Source of the DNA: Pedobacter sp. Hv1 | GTDB lineage: Bacteria > Bacteroidota > Bacteroidia > Sphingobacteriales > Sphingobacteriaceae | Assembly (NCBI RefSeq): GCF_001412215.1 | Contig: NZ_LLWP01000004.1 | Location: 620,001 to 684,000 of the forward strand | Direction of reading: 5' to 3' | DNA length: 64,000 nt | Part shown: positions 33,855 through 42,358 of the stretch, piece after piece | Numbering within the stretch: position 1 is the stretch's first letter | Layout of the letters: every line of letters starts with the position of its first letter | Program-made: the position numbers and the translations under genes | The notes under the pieces: generated by a model | What the model saw: only the letters and a program-made list of their open reading frames with translations | What the model was told of the DNA's origin: nothing | The model's database searches: none

Positions 33855-33998
33855 CTGTTGGCGGAGACGCCAACAGAAAGCAGAAGCAGAAAAGGGCCGT
33901 TGATAGAAAGCAACAATAGCCTTAGTTGGCATCCTTGCCAACAGAACGCAAAAAGCAAAACAGCAAACAATAGCTGTCGTTGGTGTCCTCGCCAACGA
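33855..33998. repeat. Cluster of three GTTGGCG palindromes (REP-like)
   Basis: Perfect or near-perfect inverted repeats: CTGTTGGCG-GAGA-CGCCAACAG (33855-33876), GTTGGCA-TCCT-TGCCAAC (33925-33942) and TCGTTGG/CCAACGA (33977-33998). Core and loop sequences match the cluster at 24356-24494, with loops appearing in both orientations. They fill the gap between convergent genes. Confidence 0.8.
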
Positions 33999-34011
33999 CT
34001 TATTGATATAT

Positions 34012-35418
34012 TTAAACCGTAGGGGTAATCTTACCAGGATTTAAAATTCCTGTCGGATCAAATACCTTTTTAATGTTGCGCATTAAATTCAAATGGATTT
34101 CACTGTACTTGATTGGCATGTAATCTTTCTGCACCAGTCCAATTCCATGTTCGCCAGATATAGTACCACCCAAAGCAGTAGTCAATTCAAAAATTTCTAC
34201 AATACCATCTTTTAGTTTGTGTTTCCAATCTTCATCACTCATTCCGGCTTTGATGATATTGATATGCAGGTTACCGTCGCCAGCATGTCCATAACATACA
34301 CTTTCAAAACCATATTTGGCACCAATTTCTTTAATGCCATTGATCAGTTTTGGTAAGGCAGCTCTTGGTACTACTGTATCTTCTTCTTTATAAACGGAGT
34401 TAGATTTTACCGATTCGGCCATCGTTCTGCGCATGCGCCATAAATCTTCCTTTTGTTGTGCTGTATCGGCAAAAAGAACTTCGGTACAACCAAATTCTTC
34501 CAATACCATGTTTACTTTTTCACAAGCAGCAAAAATCGCATCCAGGTCGTCACCATCAAACTCGATCATTAAAAAAGCATTCACATCAGCTTTCAGATCA
34601 AATTTAATGTCATCAAATTGAATTACCCACTCCACTCCTTTTCGCTCCATAAATTCTAGAGCCGAAGGCGTTATTCCAGCTCTAAAAATAGCAGATACAG
34701 CAGCACAGGCTACATCATTGGTTGTAAAAGAACCCAACATCAATACACTTTGGCTTACCGCTGGGATCAGTTTGGTTACAATTTTGGTCACTACAGCCAA
34801 AGTACCCTCAGAACCAATCATCAATTGGGTTAAATTATAACCAGATGCATATTTTAAGGTATTGGCACCCGTCCAAATTACATCACCATTAGCCAAAACA
34901 ACTTCTAAGTTTAATATATATTCACGAATGGTGCCGTACTTTACCACTCTCGGTCCACCAGATCCATGTGCCACATTACCACCTATAAAACAAGAACCTT
35001 TACTGCTGGGATCAACTGGATAAAGCAATCCCTTTTCGGCAACAGCATTCATAAACTCTTCGGTAATCACCCCTGGTTCTACAGTAGCCTGCAAATTCTC
35101 TGTATCGATATCAATAATTGCCTTAAATTTTTCCATCGACAATAAAACCCCACCATAAATAGGTAATGCCGCTCCACTCAATCCAGTACCACCACCTCTA
35201 GGGGTAACTGGAATATGGTATTGATTACAGATTTTAAGCAAAGCTGAAACACTTGCCGTATCTAAAGGCTTAACTACTACTTCAGGAAAGTAGCGTAGGT
35301 CTTCTGTTTCATCGTGCGCATAATGCTGTAGAGATTCATCATCAACAAAAACGTTTGCCGCACCAATAGCTGTTTCTATTTCAGCTAAAATAGCGCTCGT
35401 AATTTTAGTGTATTCCAT
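34012..35418 (-). CDS. FAD-linked oxidase, GlcD/D-lactate dehydrogenase type
   Basis: The 468-residue flavoprotein has the PCMH-type FAD domain (VVVKPLDTASVSALLKIC, PVTPRGGGTGLSGAALP, VDPSSKGSCFIGGNVAHGSGG) and the C-terminal FAD-oxidase domain with YGHAGDGNLHINI and GGTISGEHGIGL. Relatives oxidise D-lactate or glycolate and pass electrons to quinones. I start at ATG 35418 (MEYTKITSAILAEIE); an in-frame upstream ATG lies inside folB. The folB stop is at 35420, so the two genes are almost directly joined. The exact 2-hydroxy acid is unknown. Confidence 0.9.
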   Translation of the reverse strand: MEYTKITSAILAEIETAIGAANVFVDDESLQHYAHDETEDLRYFPEVVVKPLDTASVSALLKICNQYHIPVTPRGGGTGLSGAALPIYGGVLLSMEKFKAIIDIDTENLQATVEPGVITEEFMNAVAEKGLLYPVDPSSKGSCFIGGNVAHGSGGPRVVKYGTIREYILNLEVVLANGDVIWTGANTLKYASGYNLTQLMIGSEGTLAVVTKIVTKLIPAVSQSVLMLGSFTTNDVACAAVSAIFRAGITPSALEFMERKGVEWVIQFDDIKFDLKADVNAFLMIEFDGDDLDAIFAACEKVNMVLEEFGCTEVLFADTAQQKEDLWRMRRTMAESVKSNSVYKEEDTVVPRAALPKLINGIKEIGAKYGFESVCYGHAGDGNLHINIIKAGMSDEDWKHKLKDGIVEIFELTTALGGTISGEHGIGLVQKDYMPIKYSEIHLNLMRNIKKVFDPTGILNPGKITPTV

Positions 35419-35419
35419 T

Positions 35420-35782
35420 TTATTTTGGAGAAGTATAAGAAAGTTGTACAAAAGAGTGCCCTATTTCGCCGGGCATGGGCGGATGAAGTTTTTTAATCCC
35501 AACAGTTGCCGTTAAGATAAATGGATAGATAGCAACCAGTTCATTAATTATATTTTTAACCACCGTTTCCAATAATTTTTGGGTTTGTTTCATCGCAGCG
35601 GTTACCACGGTATTGATCACCTCGTAATTTACCGTACGATCTAAATCTTCGGAATCGCCATTTGGCACAAAAGTTACCTCCACATCTACCAAAAAATGAT
35701 TTCCCGTGAACTGTTCTTCGGGATAAAAGCCATGAAAAGCATAAAATTTCACCTCTTTTAAGGCTACAGTTTGTACAAACAT
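35420..35782 (-). CDS. folB: Dihydroneopterin aldolase
   Basis: FolB cleaves 7,8-dihydroneopterin in folate synthesis. The 120-residue product has VALKEVKFYAFHGFYPEEQFTGNHFLVDV near the N-terminus, the conserved tyrosine-containing DRTVNYEVINTVV and the C-terminal IGIKK-type segment VGIKKLHPPMPGEIGH. I place the start at ATG 35782 (MFVQTVALKE) because conservation begins there. It abuts the GlcD-type oxidase; no other folate gene is nearby. Confidence 0.9.
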   Translation of the reverse strand: MFVQTVALKEVKFYAFHGFYPEEQFTGNHFLVDVEVTFVPNGDSEDLDRTVNYEVINTVVTAAMKQTQKLLETVVKNIINELVAIYPFILTATVGIKKLHPPMPGEIGHSFVQLSYTSPK

Positions 35783-35908
35783 TAGGTTTAAATTATTTAA
35801 AGCAACAATCTGCAACAAAATTAATTTTTTGCACGGTTTTTACTAGTCATTACACTAAATTATTACCTTTGGAATTGTCACAACGTGTAACCAAATATAG
35901 TGTAAAAC

Positions 35909-37099
35909 ATGAACAAATCAGCTAAAAAAGACCTTTACGAAGCACCAGATTATTATCAATTAGACGAACTTTTATCTGAAGAACATCTTTTAATCCGTTC
36001 TACAGTAAGAGATTGGGTAAAAAAAGAAGTTAGTCCTGTAATAGAAGATTTTGCACAAAGAGCAGAATTCCCTAAACACTTAATTAAAGGCTTAGGAGAG
36101 ATTGGTGCATTTGGACCAACAATTCCGGTTGAATATGGTGGTGCTGGTTTAGATTATACAGCGTATGGCATTATTATGCAAGAAATTGAGCGAGGCGATT
36201 CTGGTATTCGTTCTACTGCATCGGTGCAAGGTTCTTTGGTAATGTACCCGATCTATGCGTATGGAAGCGAAGAACAACGTAAAAAATATTTACCAAAATT
36301 AGCCACAGGCGAGTTAATGGGCTGTTTTGGCCTTACGGAGCCAGATCATGGTTCTAATCCTGGTGGCATGGTTACCAATATTAAAGATAAGGGCGACCAC
36401 TATCTATTAAATGGCGCTAAAATGTGGATTTCTAATGCTCCTTTTGCAGATATTGCTGTAGTTTGGGCAAAAGACGAAGAAGGTAAAATCCGTGGAATGG
36501 TGATAGAACGTGGCATGGAAGGATTTACTACGCCTGAGACCCATGGCAAATGGAGCTTAAGAGCTTCTGCTACTGGCGAATTGGTATTCGATAATGTAAA
36601 AGTTCCAAAAGAGAACATTTTCCCAAACATTAGTGGATTAAAAGGTCCATTAGGTTGTTTAAACCAAGCCCGTTATGGCATTGCCTGGGGTGCTTTGGGT
36701 GCAGCTATGGATTGTTATGATACTGCGCTTCGCTATTCTAAAGAACGTATCCAGTTTGGCAAACCAATTGGTGGCTTTCAATTGCAACAAAAGAAATTAG
36801 CCGAAATGATTACCGAGATTACAAAAGGACAACTTTTGGTTTGGCGATTAGGCGTATTGAAAAGTGAAAACAGAGCAACTGCCGAACAGATTTCTATGGC
36901 CAAACGCAACAGTGTTGAAATTGCTTTAGATATTGCTCGTAACGCCCGCCAAATGTTAGGCGGAATGGGTATTACAGGAGAATATCCGATTATGCGCCAC
37001 ATGATGAACTTAGAATCAGTAGTTACTTACGAAGGCACACATGATGTACATCTATTAATTACAGGTATGGATGTAACCGGATTGAATGCTTTCAAATAG
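35909..37099 (+). CDS. gcdH: Acyl-CoA dehydrogenase, glutaryl-CoA dehydrogenase type
   Basis: Glutaryl-CoA dehydrogenase oxidises and decarboxylates glutaryl-CoA in lysine and tryptophan breakdown. The 396-residue protein has the three acyl-CoA dehydrogenase domains: EIGAFGPTIPVEYGGAGLDY, GCFGLTEPDHGSNPGGM, and the C-terminal catalytic Glu in VTYEGTHDVHLLITG. SLRASATGELVFDNVKVP matches the glutaryl-CoA group better than short-chain enzymes. A TACCTTTG box at 35864-35871 may be its promoter. No other lysine-degradation gene is adjacent, so the substrate is inferred from sequence type. Confidence 0.88.
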   Translation: MNKSAKKDLYEAPDYYQLDELLSEEHLLIRSTVRDWVKKEVSPVIEDFAQRAEFPKHLIKGLGEIGAFGPTIPVEYGGAGLDYTAYGIIMQEIERGDSGIRSTASVQGSLVMYPIYAYGSEEQRKKYLPKLATGELMGCFGLTEPDHGSNPGGMVTNIKDKGDHYLLNGAKMWISNAPFADIAVVWAKDEEGKIRGMVIERGMEGFTTPETHGKWSLRASATGELVFDNVKVPKENIFPNISGLKGPLGCLNQARYGIAWGALGAAMDCYDTALRYSKERIQFGKPIGGFQLQQKKLAEMITEITKGQLLVWRLGVLKSENRATAEQISMAKRNSVEIALDIARNARQMLGGMGITGEYPIMRHMMNLESVVTYEGTHDVHLLITGMDVTGLNAFK

Positions 37100-37158
37100 T
37101 GAACAAGATTTGTGGATGTAAGGATTAGCAAGATTATACTGCAATAAGGTAAACTTAA

Positions 37159-37539
37159 ATGGAAATTGAAGAAATCACCTATAAAATTAATGGTTGTGCT
37201 ATGAAAGTTCACAACACTTTAGGTAATGGTTTTCAAGAAGTAATTTATCAGAGATGTTTAGCCATAGAGCTTAGTAAGGCTGGTTTAACATTTGGGAGAG
37301 AAATAGAGCAGACTATATTTTACGAAGACATTGAAGTTGGCAAAAGAAGAGCAGACTTTATTGTCGAGAACATTGTTGTTGTTGAAGTCAAAGCTGTAAT
37401 TAATCTAGAAAATGTACATTTAGCACAAGCCAAAAATTATGTTGTTGCCTATAAATTTCCCATTGGTTTATTAATTAATTTTGGATCAACAAGCCTTCAG
37501 TTTAAAAAAGTTTACAATAACAACCTTAAATATACTTAA
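37159..37539 (+). CDS. GxxExxY family protein (PD-(D/E)XK nuclease-like)
   Basis: The 126-residue protein carries the naming motif GFQEVIY in HNTLGNGFQEVIYQRCL (about residues 20-36), then a putative nuclease core RRADFIVENIVVVEVKAV with Asp and ExK, and QAKNYVVAYKFPIGLLINFG. The family occurs as scattered single genes in many bacteria and its role is unknown. Here it is a lone gene 60 bases after gcdH and before two unrelated small genes, consistent with recent insertion, though no mobile-element ends are seen. Confidence 0.85.
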   Translation: MEIEEITYKINGCAMKVHNTLGNGFQEVIYQRCLAIELSKAGLTFGREIEQTIFYEDIEVGKRRADFIVENIVVVEVKAVINLENVHLAQAKNYVVAYKFPIGLLINFGSTSLQFKKVYNNNLKYT

Positions 37540-37587
37540 TACTATAAACGTCATTATCCTCATTAATCCTAAAATCTTAAAATCCTG

Positions 37588-37971
37588 ATGAAGAACTATA
37601 AAAAATATTTACCACTTCCGGCACCTCCTGATGAGGTTTACCTAGGTTTAACCAAAGCACAAAGCATCCAATTATGGACGGGTGCAGAAGCAGAGTTTAC
37701 TGAAGAGGTGGGCACAGAATTTTCTTTTTGGGATGGCGATATTGTAGGGAAGAATATTGAATTGGTACCGGGTAAAAAAATTGTACAACAATGGTATTTT
37801 GGCGATGAGGGCGAACCGTCTATCGTGACCATTAAATTGCACGAAGATAAAAAAGGAACCTCTTTAGAGTTTGTTCAAACCAATATCCCTGATGAAGATT
37901 ACGATGATTTTACTGCAGGCATTGAAGAATATTTTCTTGGTGGACTAGCCGATTTTTTTGAAGAAGAATAA
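37588..37971 (+). CDS. START-like/SRPBCC (AHSA1) domain protein
   Basis: The 127-residue acidic protein looks like an SRPBCC-fold domain of the AHSA1 type: PAPPDEVYLGLTKAQSIQLWTGAEAEF, FSFWDGDIVGKNIELVPGKKIVQQW and a C-terminal helix EEYFLGGLADFFEEE. Such domains bind hydrophobic ligands or act as Hsp90 co-factors; the role here is unknown. It is 6 bases before a DUF1801 gene, likely co-transcribed. Confidence 0.8.
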   Translation: MKNYKKYLPLPAPPDEVYLGLTKAQSIQLWTGAEAEFTEEVGTEFSFWDGDIVGKNIELVPGKKIVQQWYFGDEGEPSIVTIKLHEDKKGTSLEFVQTNIPDEDYDDFTAGIEEYFLGGLADFFEEE

Positions 37972-37977
37972 GCAATC

Positions 37978-38328
37978 ATGTTAAGCGACTTGGACAGATT
38001 CTACCTCGAAAAAGAAGAACCGCTAAGAGCTTGCTTATTAGCATTGAGAGATATTATCGTCGACCATAACGAACACATTACCAAAGAATGGAAGTACAAA
38101 CTTCCATTCTTTTATTATAAGAGCAAAATGCTCTGTTATTTATGGATACATAAAAAATACAAAAAACCATATATTGGTTTTGCCAATGGGTATTTAATTG
38201 ATGATCCAGACTTACTGGTTGAGAAGCGTTCTCGAATGAAAATATTGTTGATAGATGAAAACGAAGACCTGCCTATTGAAAAAATTAATGCCATTTTAAA
38301 ACTGGCCCTTAACACTTACAAGAAATAG
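37978..38328 (+). CDS. DUF1801-type protein
   Basis: The 116-residue protein has the layout of DUF1801: a helical N-terminus (LRACLLALRDIIVDHNEH), EWKYKLPFFYYKSKMLCYLWIHKK and a C-terminal helix ending INAILKLALNTYKK. These domains bind or sense small ligands in an unclear way. It follows the START-like gene by 6 bases. Confidence 0.75.
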   Translation: MLSDLDRFYLEKEEPLRACLLALRDIIVDHNEHITKEWKYKLPFFYYKSKMLCYLWIHKKYKKPYIGFANGYLIDDPDLLVEKRSRMKILLIDENEDLPIEKINAILKLALNTYKK

Positions 38329-38349
38329 TTTAAAATTTTCAATTCCAAC

Positions 38350-39135
38350 ATGAATAAATCGCTCTTTTTCTTATTTGGTATCGCTATCGTCTTTTCTATC
38401 AGCTCTTGTAGTTCACCATCTTATTTTATACCTGCTGCTACCGGAAATGATGTATCCTATTTGCCCAAACCAATGGGCTCAGATAGCATTAAAACAAGAA
38501 ACTATGTAAGTGCAAGCTTAGCTAGTTTGGCATTACCCTACGCAACTGGAGATATCAATATGGGCTTTGTGAATTTTAGTCGTGCCCACACCACAAAGCA
38601 CCTCAATATTGCTTACGGGGTTTTCGGTTTTGCCGGAGAAACCAATTACGAAAGTGGATATCACAAAAAAACAACTATACCCGAATTTGATGGAAAAGGC
38701 CTTATTGGTGGTGGGTTAAGAACCTCTATTGGTTATTATGACTATGCCGGACCAGTAGAATTTAGGATATTGAGCTGGGAAAATGCACTTAGTTTTGAAA
38801 GTGGAGCTTATGCGGATTTCAGAAAAAGGATGAATACCTTAAATGACCCTAATATCATTAGCTCAACAAAAACGACCCTATATACTACTGGGGGTGCTAC
38901 AGAAATCATTTTCCACTCCAAAAGAAACCTTGATAACCATTTTGCTTTTAGGTTTTTCTATGGTTTTACTCCTGGACTGAACCAATCTATAAAAACAAAT
39001 TTCGACTACCAAAAAAGACGGGGAACATATTTAGACTTTACGTTTTACTTCAAATTGAATAAGTTTTATGGAATTTTAAGTTCTGGAGGTAACAGGGGTT
39101 TCTCTAATAAATTAAGCTTAGGTTATTCATTTTAA
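38350..39135 (+). CDS. Outer-membrane lipoprotein-like protein of unknown function
   Basis: The 261-residue protein begins with a lipoprotein-type signal (AIVFSISSCSSPSYF, lipid Cys near residue 20). The rest alternates hydrophobic and polar residues with many Gly, Tyr and Phe and ends in a beta-strand with Phe (KLSLGYSF), as in beta-barrel outer-membrane proteins. No family is recognised. It stands alone behind the DUF1801 gene. Confidence 0.7.
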   Translation: MNKSLFFLFGIAIVFSISSCSSPSYFIPAATGNDVSYLPKPMGSDSIKTRNYVSASLASLALPYATGDINMGFVNFSRAHTTKHLNIAYGVFGFAGETNYESGYHKKTTIPEFDGKGLIGGGLRTSIGYYDYAGPVEFRILSWENALSFESGAYADFRKRMNTLNDPNIISSTKTTLYTTGGATEIIFHSKRNLDNHFAFRFFYGFTPGLNQSIKTNFDYQKRRGTYLDFTFYFKLNKFYGILSSGGNRGFSNKLSLGYSF

Positions 39136-39196
39136 CCATAAAGAAAACTTTCGACGGTTATAAATGTTCTGTAATAAATCATTTAAATACAAGAAC

Positions 39197-39409
39197 ATGG
39201 GTAAATCAATAGGTATAATGTTAATTGTACTAGGTATAGTACTGTTAGTTTGGACTGGTTTTACTTATACCAAAAAAGAAAAAGTAATCGATGCTGGTCC
39301 TATTCAGGTTTCTGCCGATAAAGAAAAATCTGTAAACTGGCCACCTTATGCAGGTGGTATTGTGTTAATTGCTGGAATAATTGTATTTCTTGGCACTAAA
39401 AAGAAATAA
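39197..39409 (+). CDS. Small two-helix membrane protein
   Basis: The 70-residue product starts MGKSIGIMLIVLGIVLLVWTG (ATG 39197), has a short soluble middle (TKKEKVIDAGPIQVSADKEK) and a second membrane helix YAGGIVLIAGIIVFLG before KKK. The middle resembles small inner-membrane proteins that follow outer-membrane genes in Bacteroidota. Function unknown. A strong terminator follows. Confidence 0.72.
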   Translation: MGKSIGIMLIVLGIVLLVWTGFTYTKKEKVIDAGPIQVSADKEKSVNWPPYAGGIVLIAGIIVFLGTKKK

Positions 39410-39435
39410 CCTTAATTGGCAGTAAACATTTTAAT

Positions 39436-39470
39436 AAAAAAAGCTCGAGAAATATTTCTCGAGCTTTTTT
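39436..39470. terminator. Bidirectional terminator (AAGCTCGAGAAA palindrome)
   Basis: An approximately 16-bp stem, AAAGCTCGAGAAAT with its complement, flanked by A and T runs (39436-39470), lies between the small membrane gene and convergent lysA. Its CTCGAGAAA core is shared with the hairpin at 45042-45068. Confidence 0.9.
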
Positions 39471-39515
39471 TATTCTTTTATTTGTAAATCTTTGCTATAC
39501 TGAGCAAACAATCCA

Positions 39516-40691
39516 TTAAATATCTTCACTAGAAACTACCTGAACAGTCTCTCTAAGGTTGTAATGCGATGCCATTACTTCACCATACGCACCTGTACTT
39601 CTAATGGCAATCAAATCGTTTCTAAAAGTTTCTGGCAATTGTACTTCTTTACCAAAACAGTCAGTACTTTCGCAAATTGGCCCTACCACGTCATACTTAA
39701 CAGGGTTGGAAGTTTGTGAACTGTCAACCGACAACGGCTTACTGATATTCTCTATTTGATGATAAGCTTGGTACAATGCAGGGCGCATCAATTCTGTCAT
39801 GCCCGCATCTAAAATGATAAAGTTCTTTTTCTTACCGTTTTTAACATAAAGCACCCTGCTAATTAAGGAGGCACTTTGACCTACCAATGCCCTACCCAAC
39901 TCAAAATGAACTTCCTGGTAAGGTTTCACTTCCAAGAAATCTGCAAAGATTTTAAAATAGGTTTCAAAGTCTGGAATTTGCTGATCAGGCTTATGGTAAT
40001 CGATACCTAAACCACCACCTACATTCAGTACGGTAACTTTAAAGCCATGATCTTCAAACCATGTTGCAAATTCATTTACACGGATGCAAAGGTTTTTATA
40101 TACCTCCATATTGGTAATTTGAGAACCAATGTGAAAATGGACTCCAATAAATTCAAGATTTGCAGAAATATTTAAAACATCAGCACAAGCAGGCATGTCC
40201 CATGAATTTACACCAAACTTATTTTCGTCTAAACCAGTAGTAATATTGGCATGGGTATGTGCATCAACATTTGGGTTGATCCGAATGGCTACCTTTGCAA
40301 TTTTCTGTTTCTTTTCTGCCAATTCGTTAATAACCGAAAGTTCTTGAACAGATTCTACATTGAAACAAAAGATATCATTATCTAGGGCATCGTTAATTTC
40401 TTTATCAGATTTACCAACCCCGGCAAAAACTACTTTATTTTTAGCAAAACCAATTTCGATCGCTTTTTTAACCTCATTACCACTTACACAATCGGCACCA
40501 AAACCTATTTTTTCGATTTCTTTTAATACAATTGGATTAAAATTCGCCTTCATGGCATAATGCACATGAAATTTATAGGCGCTAGCGGCTTTATGACAGG
40601 CCTCTAACGTACTTTTCAGCAGATTTAGGTCGTAATAATAAAATGGGGTTTCTAATTTAGAAAAATGTGCTCTATCTTTATCGGAAAACAT
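39516..40691 (-). CDS. lysA: Diaminopimelate decarboxylase
   Basis: LysA makes L-lysine from meso-diaminopimelate with PLP. The 391-residue protein shows TPFYYYDLNLL, the PLP-Lys region HVHYAMKANFNP, GADCVSGNEV, GVHFHIGSQ, the GGGLGIDY phosphate site, and the active-site ICESTDCFG with GAYGEVMASHYN at the C-terminus. It is downstream of the aspartate kinase gene on the same strand, linking the first and last steps of lysine synthesis. Confidence 0.95.
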   Translation of the reverse strand: MFSDKDRAHFSKLETPFYYYDLNLLKSTLEACHKAASAYKFHVHYAMKANFNPIVLKEIEKIGFGADCVSGNEVKKAIEIGFAKNKVVFAGVGKSDKEINDALDNDIFCFNVESVQELSVINELAEKKQKIAKVAIRINPNVDAHTHANITTGLDENKFGVNSWDMPACADVLNISANLEFIGVHFHIGSQITNMEVYKNLCIRVNEFATWFEDHGFKVTVLNVGGGLGIDYHKPDQQIPDFETYFKIFADFLEVKPYQEVHFELGRALVGQSASLISRVLYVKNGKKKNFIILDAGMTELMRPALYQAYHQIENISKPLSVDSSQTSNPVKYDVVGPICESTDCFGKEVQLPETFRNDLIAIRSTGAYGEVMASHYNLRETVQVVSSEDI

Positions 40692-40868
40692 ATCTTGAAA
40701 TTTCTATTTATTATCTTCTTGGTCGTTATGACCGTTATTTATATCGGCAACTATATTGATTACAAAAATCAGCGCATTAGCCGCATGGAATTTGAAAGAA
40801 GAATTCGCCTCTCTCTGCTCCTCTTTTTAATTATTATCTTTCTCTATTTCTACCTTAGAAAGCGATAA
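40665..40868 (+). CDS. Possible small membrane protein between lysA and lysC
   Basis: An open frame of 67 codons fills the 179-base gap between lysA and lysC on the opposite strand. It could encode two membrane helices (ILKFLFIIFLVVMTVIY and LSLLLFLIIIFLYFYL) joined by a charged loop, ending RKR. The first ATG overlaps the lysA start region by 27 bases; an internal ATG at 40728 avoids this but removes most of the first helix. The hydrophobic-charged-hydrophobic layout suggests a real gene, but there is no homology and no clear ribosome site. Confidence 0.35.
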   Translation: MCSIFIGKHILKFLFIIFLVVMTVIYIGNYIDYKNQRISRMEFERRIRLSLLLFLIIIFLYFYLRKR

Positions 40869-40869
40869 G

Positions 40870-42183
40870 CTATTCAAATATCCTATCGTGCAAACTTCTT
40901 AAAGCTTCTACTTTATTAGGTGTACCTACCAATAGCGAAATGTTATAAGCACTACCACCATAAGAGATCATCCTTACCGGAATATGTTTGATCGAATCTA
41001 AAACTTTAGCAGCATAACCATGTTTTTCTGCCCCAAAATCGCCAACCACACAAATAATGGTTTGGTCTTTATCGATCTCTACACTACCGAACGAATTTAA
41101 TTCTTTAATAATTTCTTCAAGGTTATCTGTAAAATCAATGGTTAATGATACCGCAACTTCCGAAGTGGTAATCATATCAATTGGTGTTTTATATCTTTCA
41201 AAAATCTCGAAAATTCTTCTTAAAAAACCATAAGCCAATAACATTCGGCTCGATTGGATTTTAATGGCTGTAATACCATCTTTAGCTGCAATAGATTTGA
41301 TCTTTCCTTTTTCACTTTCGGTACTAATTACAGTTCCTAAAGCTTTGGGTTCCATTGTGTTTAACAAACGTACTGGGATTTGATATTTCTGAGCAGGGAA
41401 AACTGATTGTGGATGCAAAATCTTCGCTCCAAAATAAGCCAACTCTGCTGCTTCATCAAATGACAGGTGAGAAATCGGTTTGGTACCTTTTACAATCCTA
41501 GGATCGTTATTGTGCATGCCATCAATATCTGTCCAGATCTGTACCTCTTCGGCCATAATCGCTGCACCTAATAGAGAAGCGGTATAATCGCTCCCCCCAC
41601 GACGCAAGTTATCTACTTCGCCAAAACTGTTTCTGCAAATGAAACCTTGAGTAATGAACAGCTTATTTTCGCTATGTTGAGCCAATATAGGCATCAAATG
41701 TTCGGTTGTAAATAAGATATCTGGTTCATTATCCTCATCAATCTTCATAAAATCTAAAGCAGGCAACAAAACAGATGCAACCCCAATTGATTTGAGATAA
41801 ATGTGATATAAAGTAGTAGAAAGCAGTTCGCCTTGCGCCAAAACCACCTTTTCTTCTATATGCGTAAACATATCGTTTGTTAACGAAGTCAAGAAGTTGA
41901 AATGATAATCCACCACTTCTTGTCCTTGCTCCCTAAAATCGCCCTCTGGCAAAAGTTCGATTACAAATTCATTGTATTTTTGATGTAAAACATTAATTAA
42001 TTTGGTACCCTCCTGCTTATCTTCCTTCAGTAACTTGGCTGAAATTTCTACTAAACTATTTGTAGTACCAGACACGGCCGATAATACAACAATTTGCTCT
42101 TCGGTTGGATCAATAATATCCAACAATTTTTTCATGCGCTCTGGGCTACCTACAGATGTACCACCAAATTTTAATATTTTCAT
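40870..42183 (-). CDS. lysC: Aspartate kinase
   Basis: Aspartate kinase starts the synthesis of lysine, threonine and methionine. The 437-residue product has the catalytic domain MKILKFGGTSVGSPERM, LSAVSGTTNSLVEI, a central RRGGSDYTASLLGAAI and WTDIDGMHNNDPRIV, then C-terminal ACT-type regulatory domains (from about residue 290), which usually mediate amino-acid feedback. It is upstream of lysA on the same strand but separated by 179 bases. Confidence 0.94.
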   Translation of the reverse strand: MKILKFGGTSVGSPERMKKLLDIIDPTEEQIVVLSAVSGTTNSLVEISAKLLKEDKQEGTKLINVLHQKYNEFVIELLPEGDFREQGQEVVDYHFNFLTSLTNDMFTHIEEKVVLAQGELLSTTLYHIYLKSIGVASVLLPALDFMKIDEDNEPDILFTTEHLMPILAQHSENKLFITQGFICRNSFGEVDNLRRGGSDYTASLLGAAIMAEEVQIWTDIDGMHNNDPRIVKGTKPISHLSFDEAAELAYFGAKILHPQSVFPAQKYQIPVRLLNTMEPKALGTVISTESEKGKIKSIAAKDGITAIKIQSSRMLLAYGFLRRIFEIFERYKTPIDMITTSEVAVSLTIDFTDNLEEIIKELNSFGSVEIDKDQTIICVVGDFGAEKHGYAAKVLDSIKHIPVRMISYGGSAYNISLLVGTPNKVEALRSLHDRIFE

Positions 42184-42358
42184 TTTTAATTTATAGAATT
42201 GGTATTTTTCTTATTATTGTAACGGGGCGTGAAATTAACGAAAAGACGGCTAATTTTCGCTTTAATGGCAAAATAAAATTCTGATATCGTTCTCGAAAAA
42301 TGATTTGAACAATTTTAATTCTGTTTTGCCCGATAGCTCAACTTCAACCTAATCGCAT

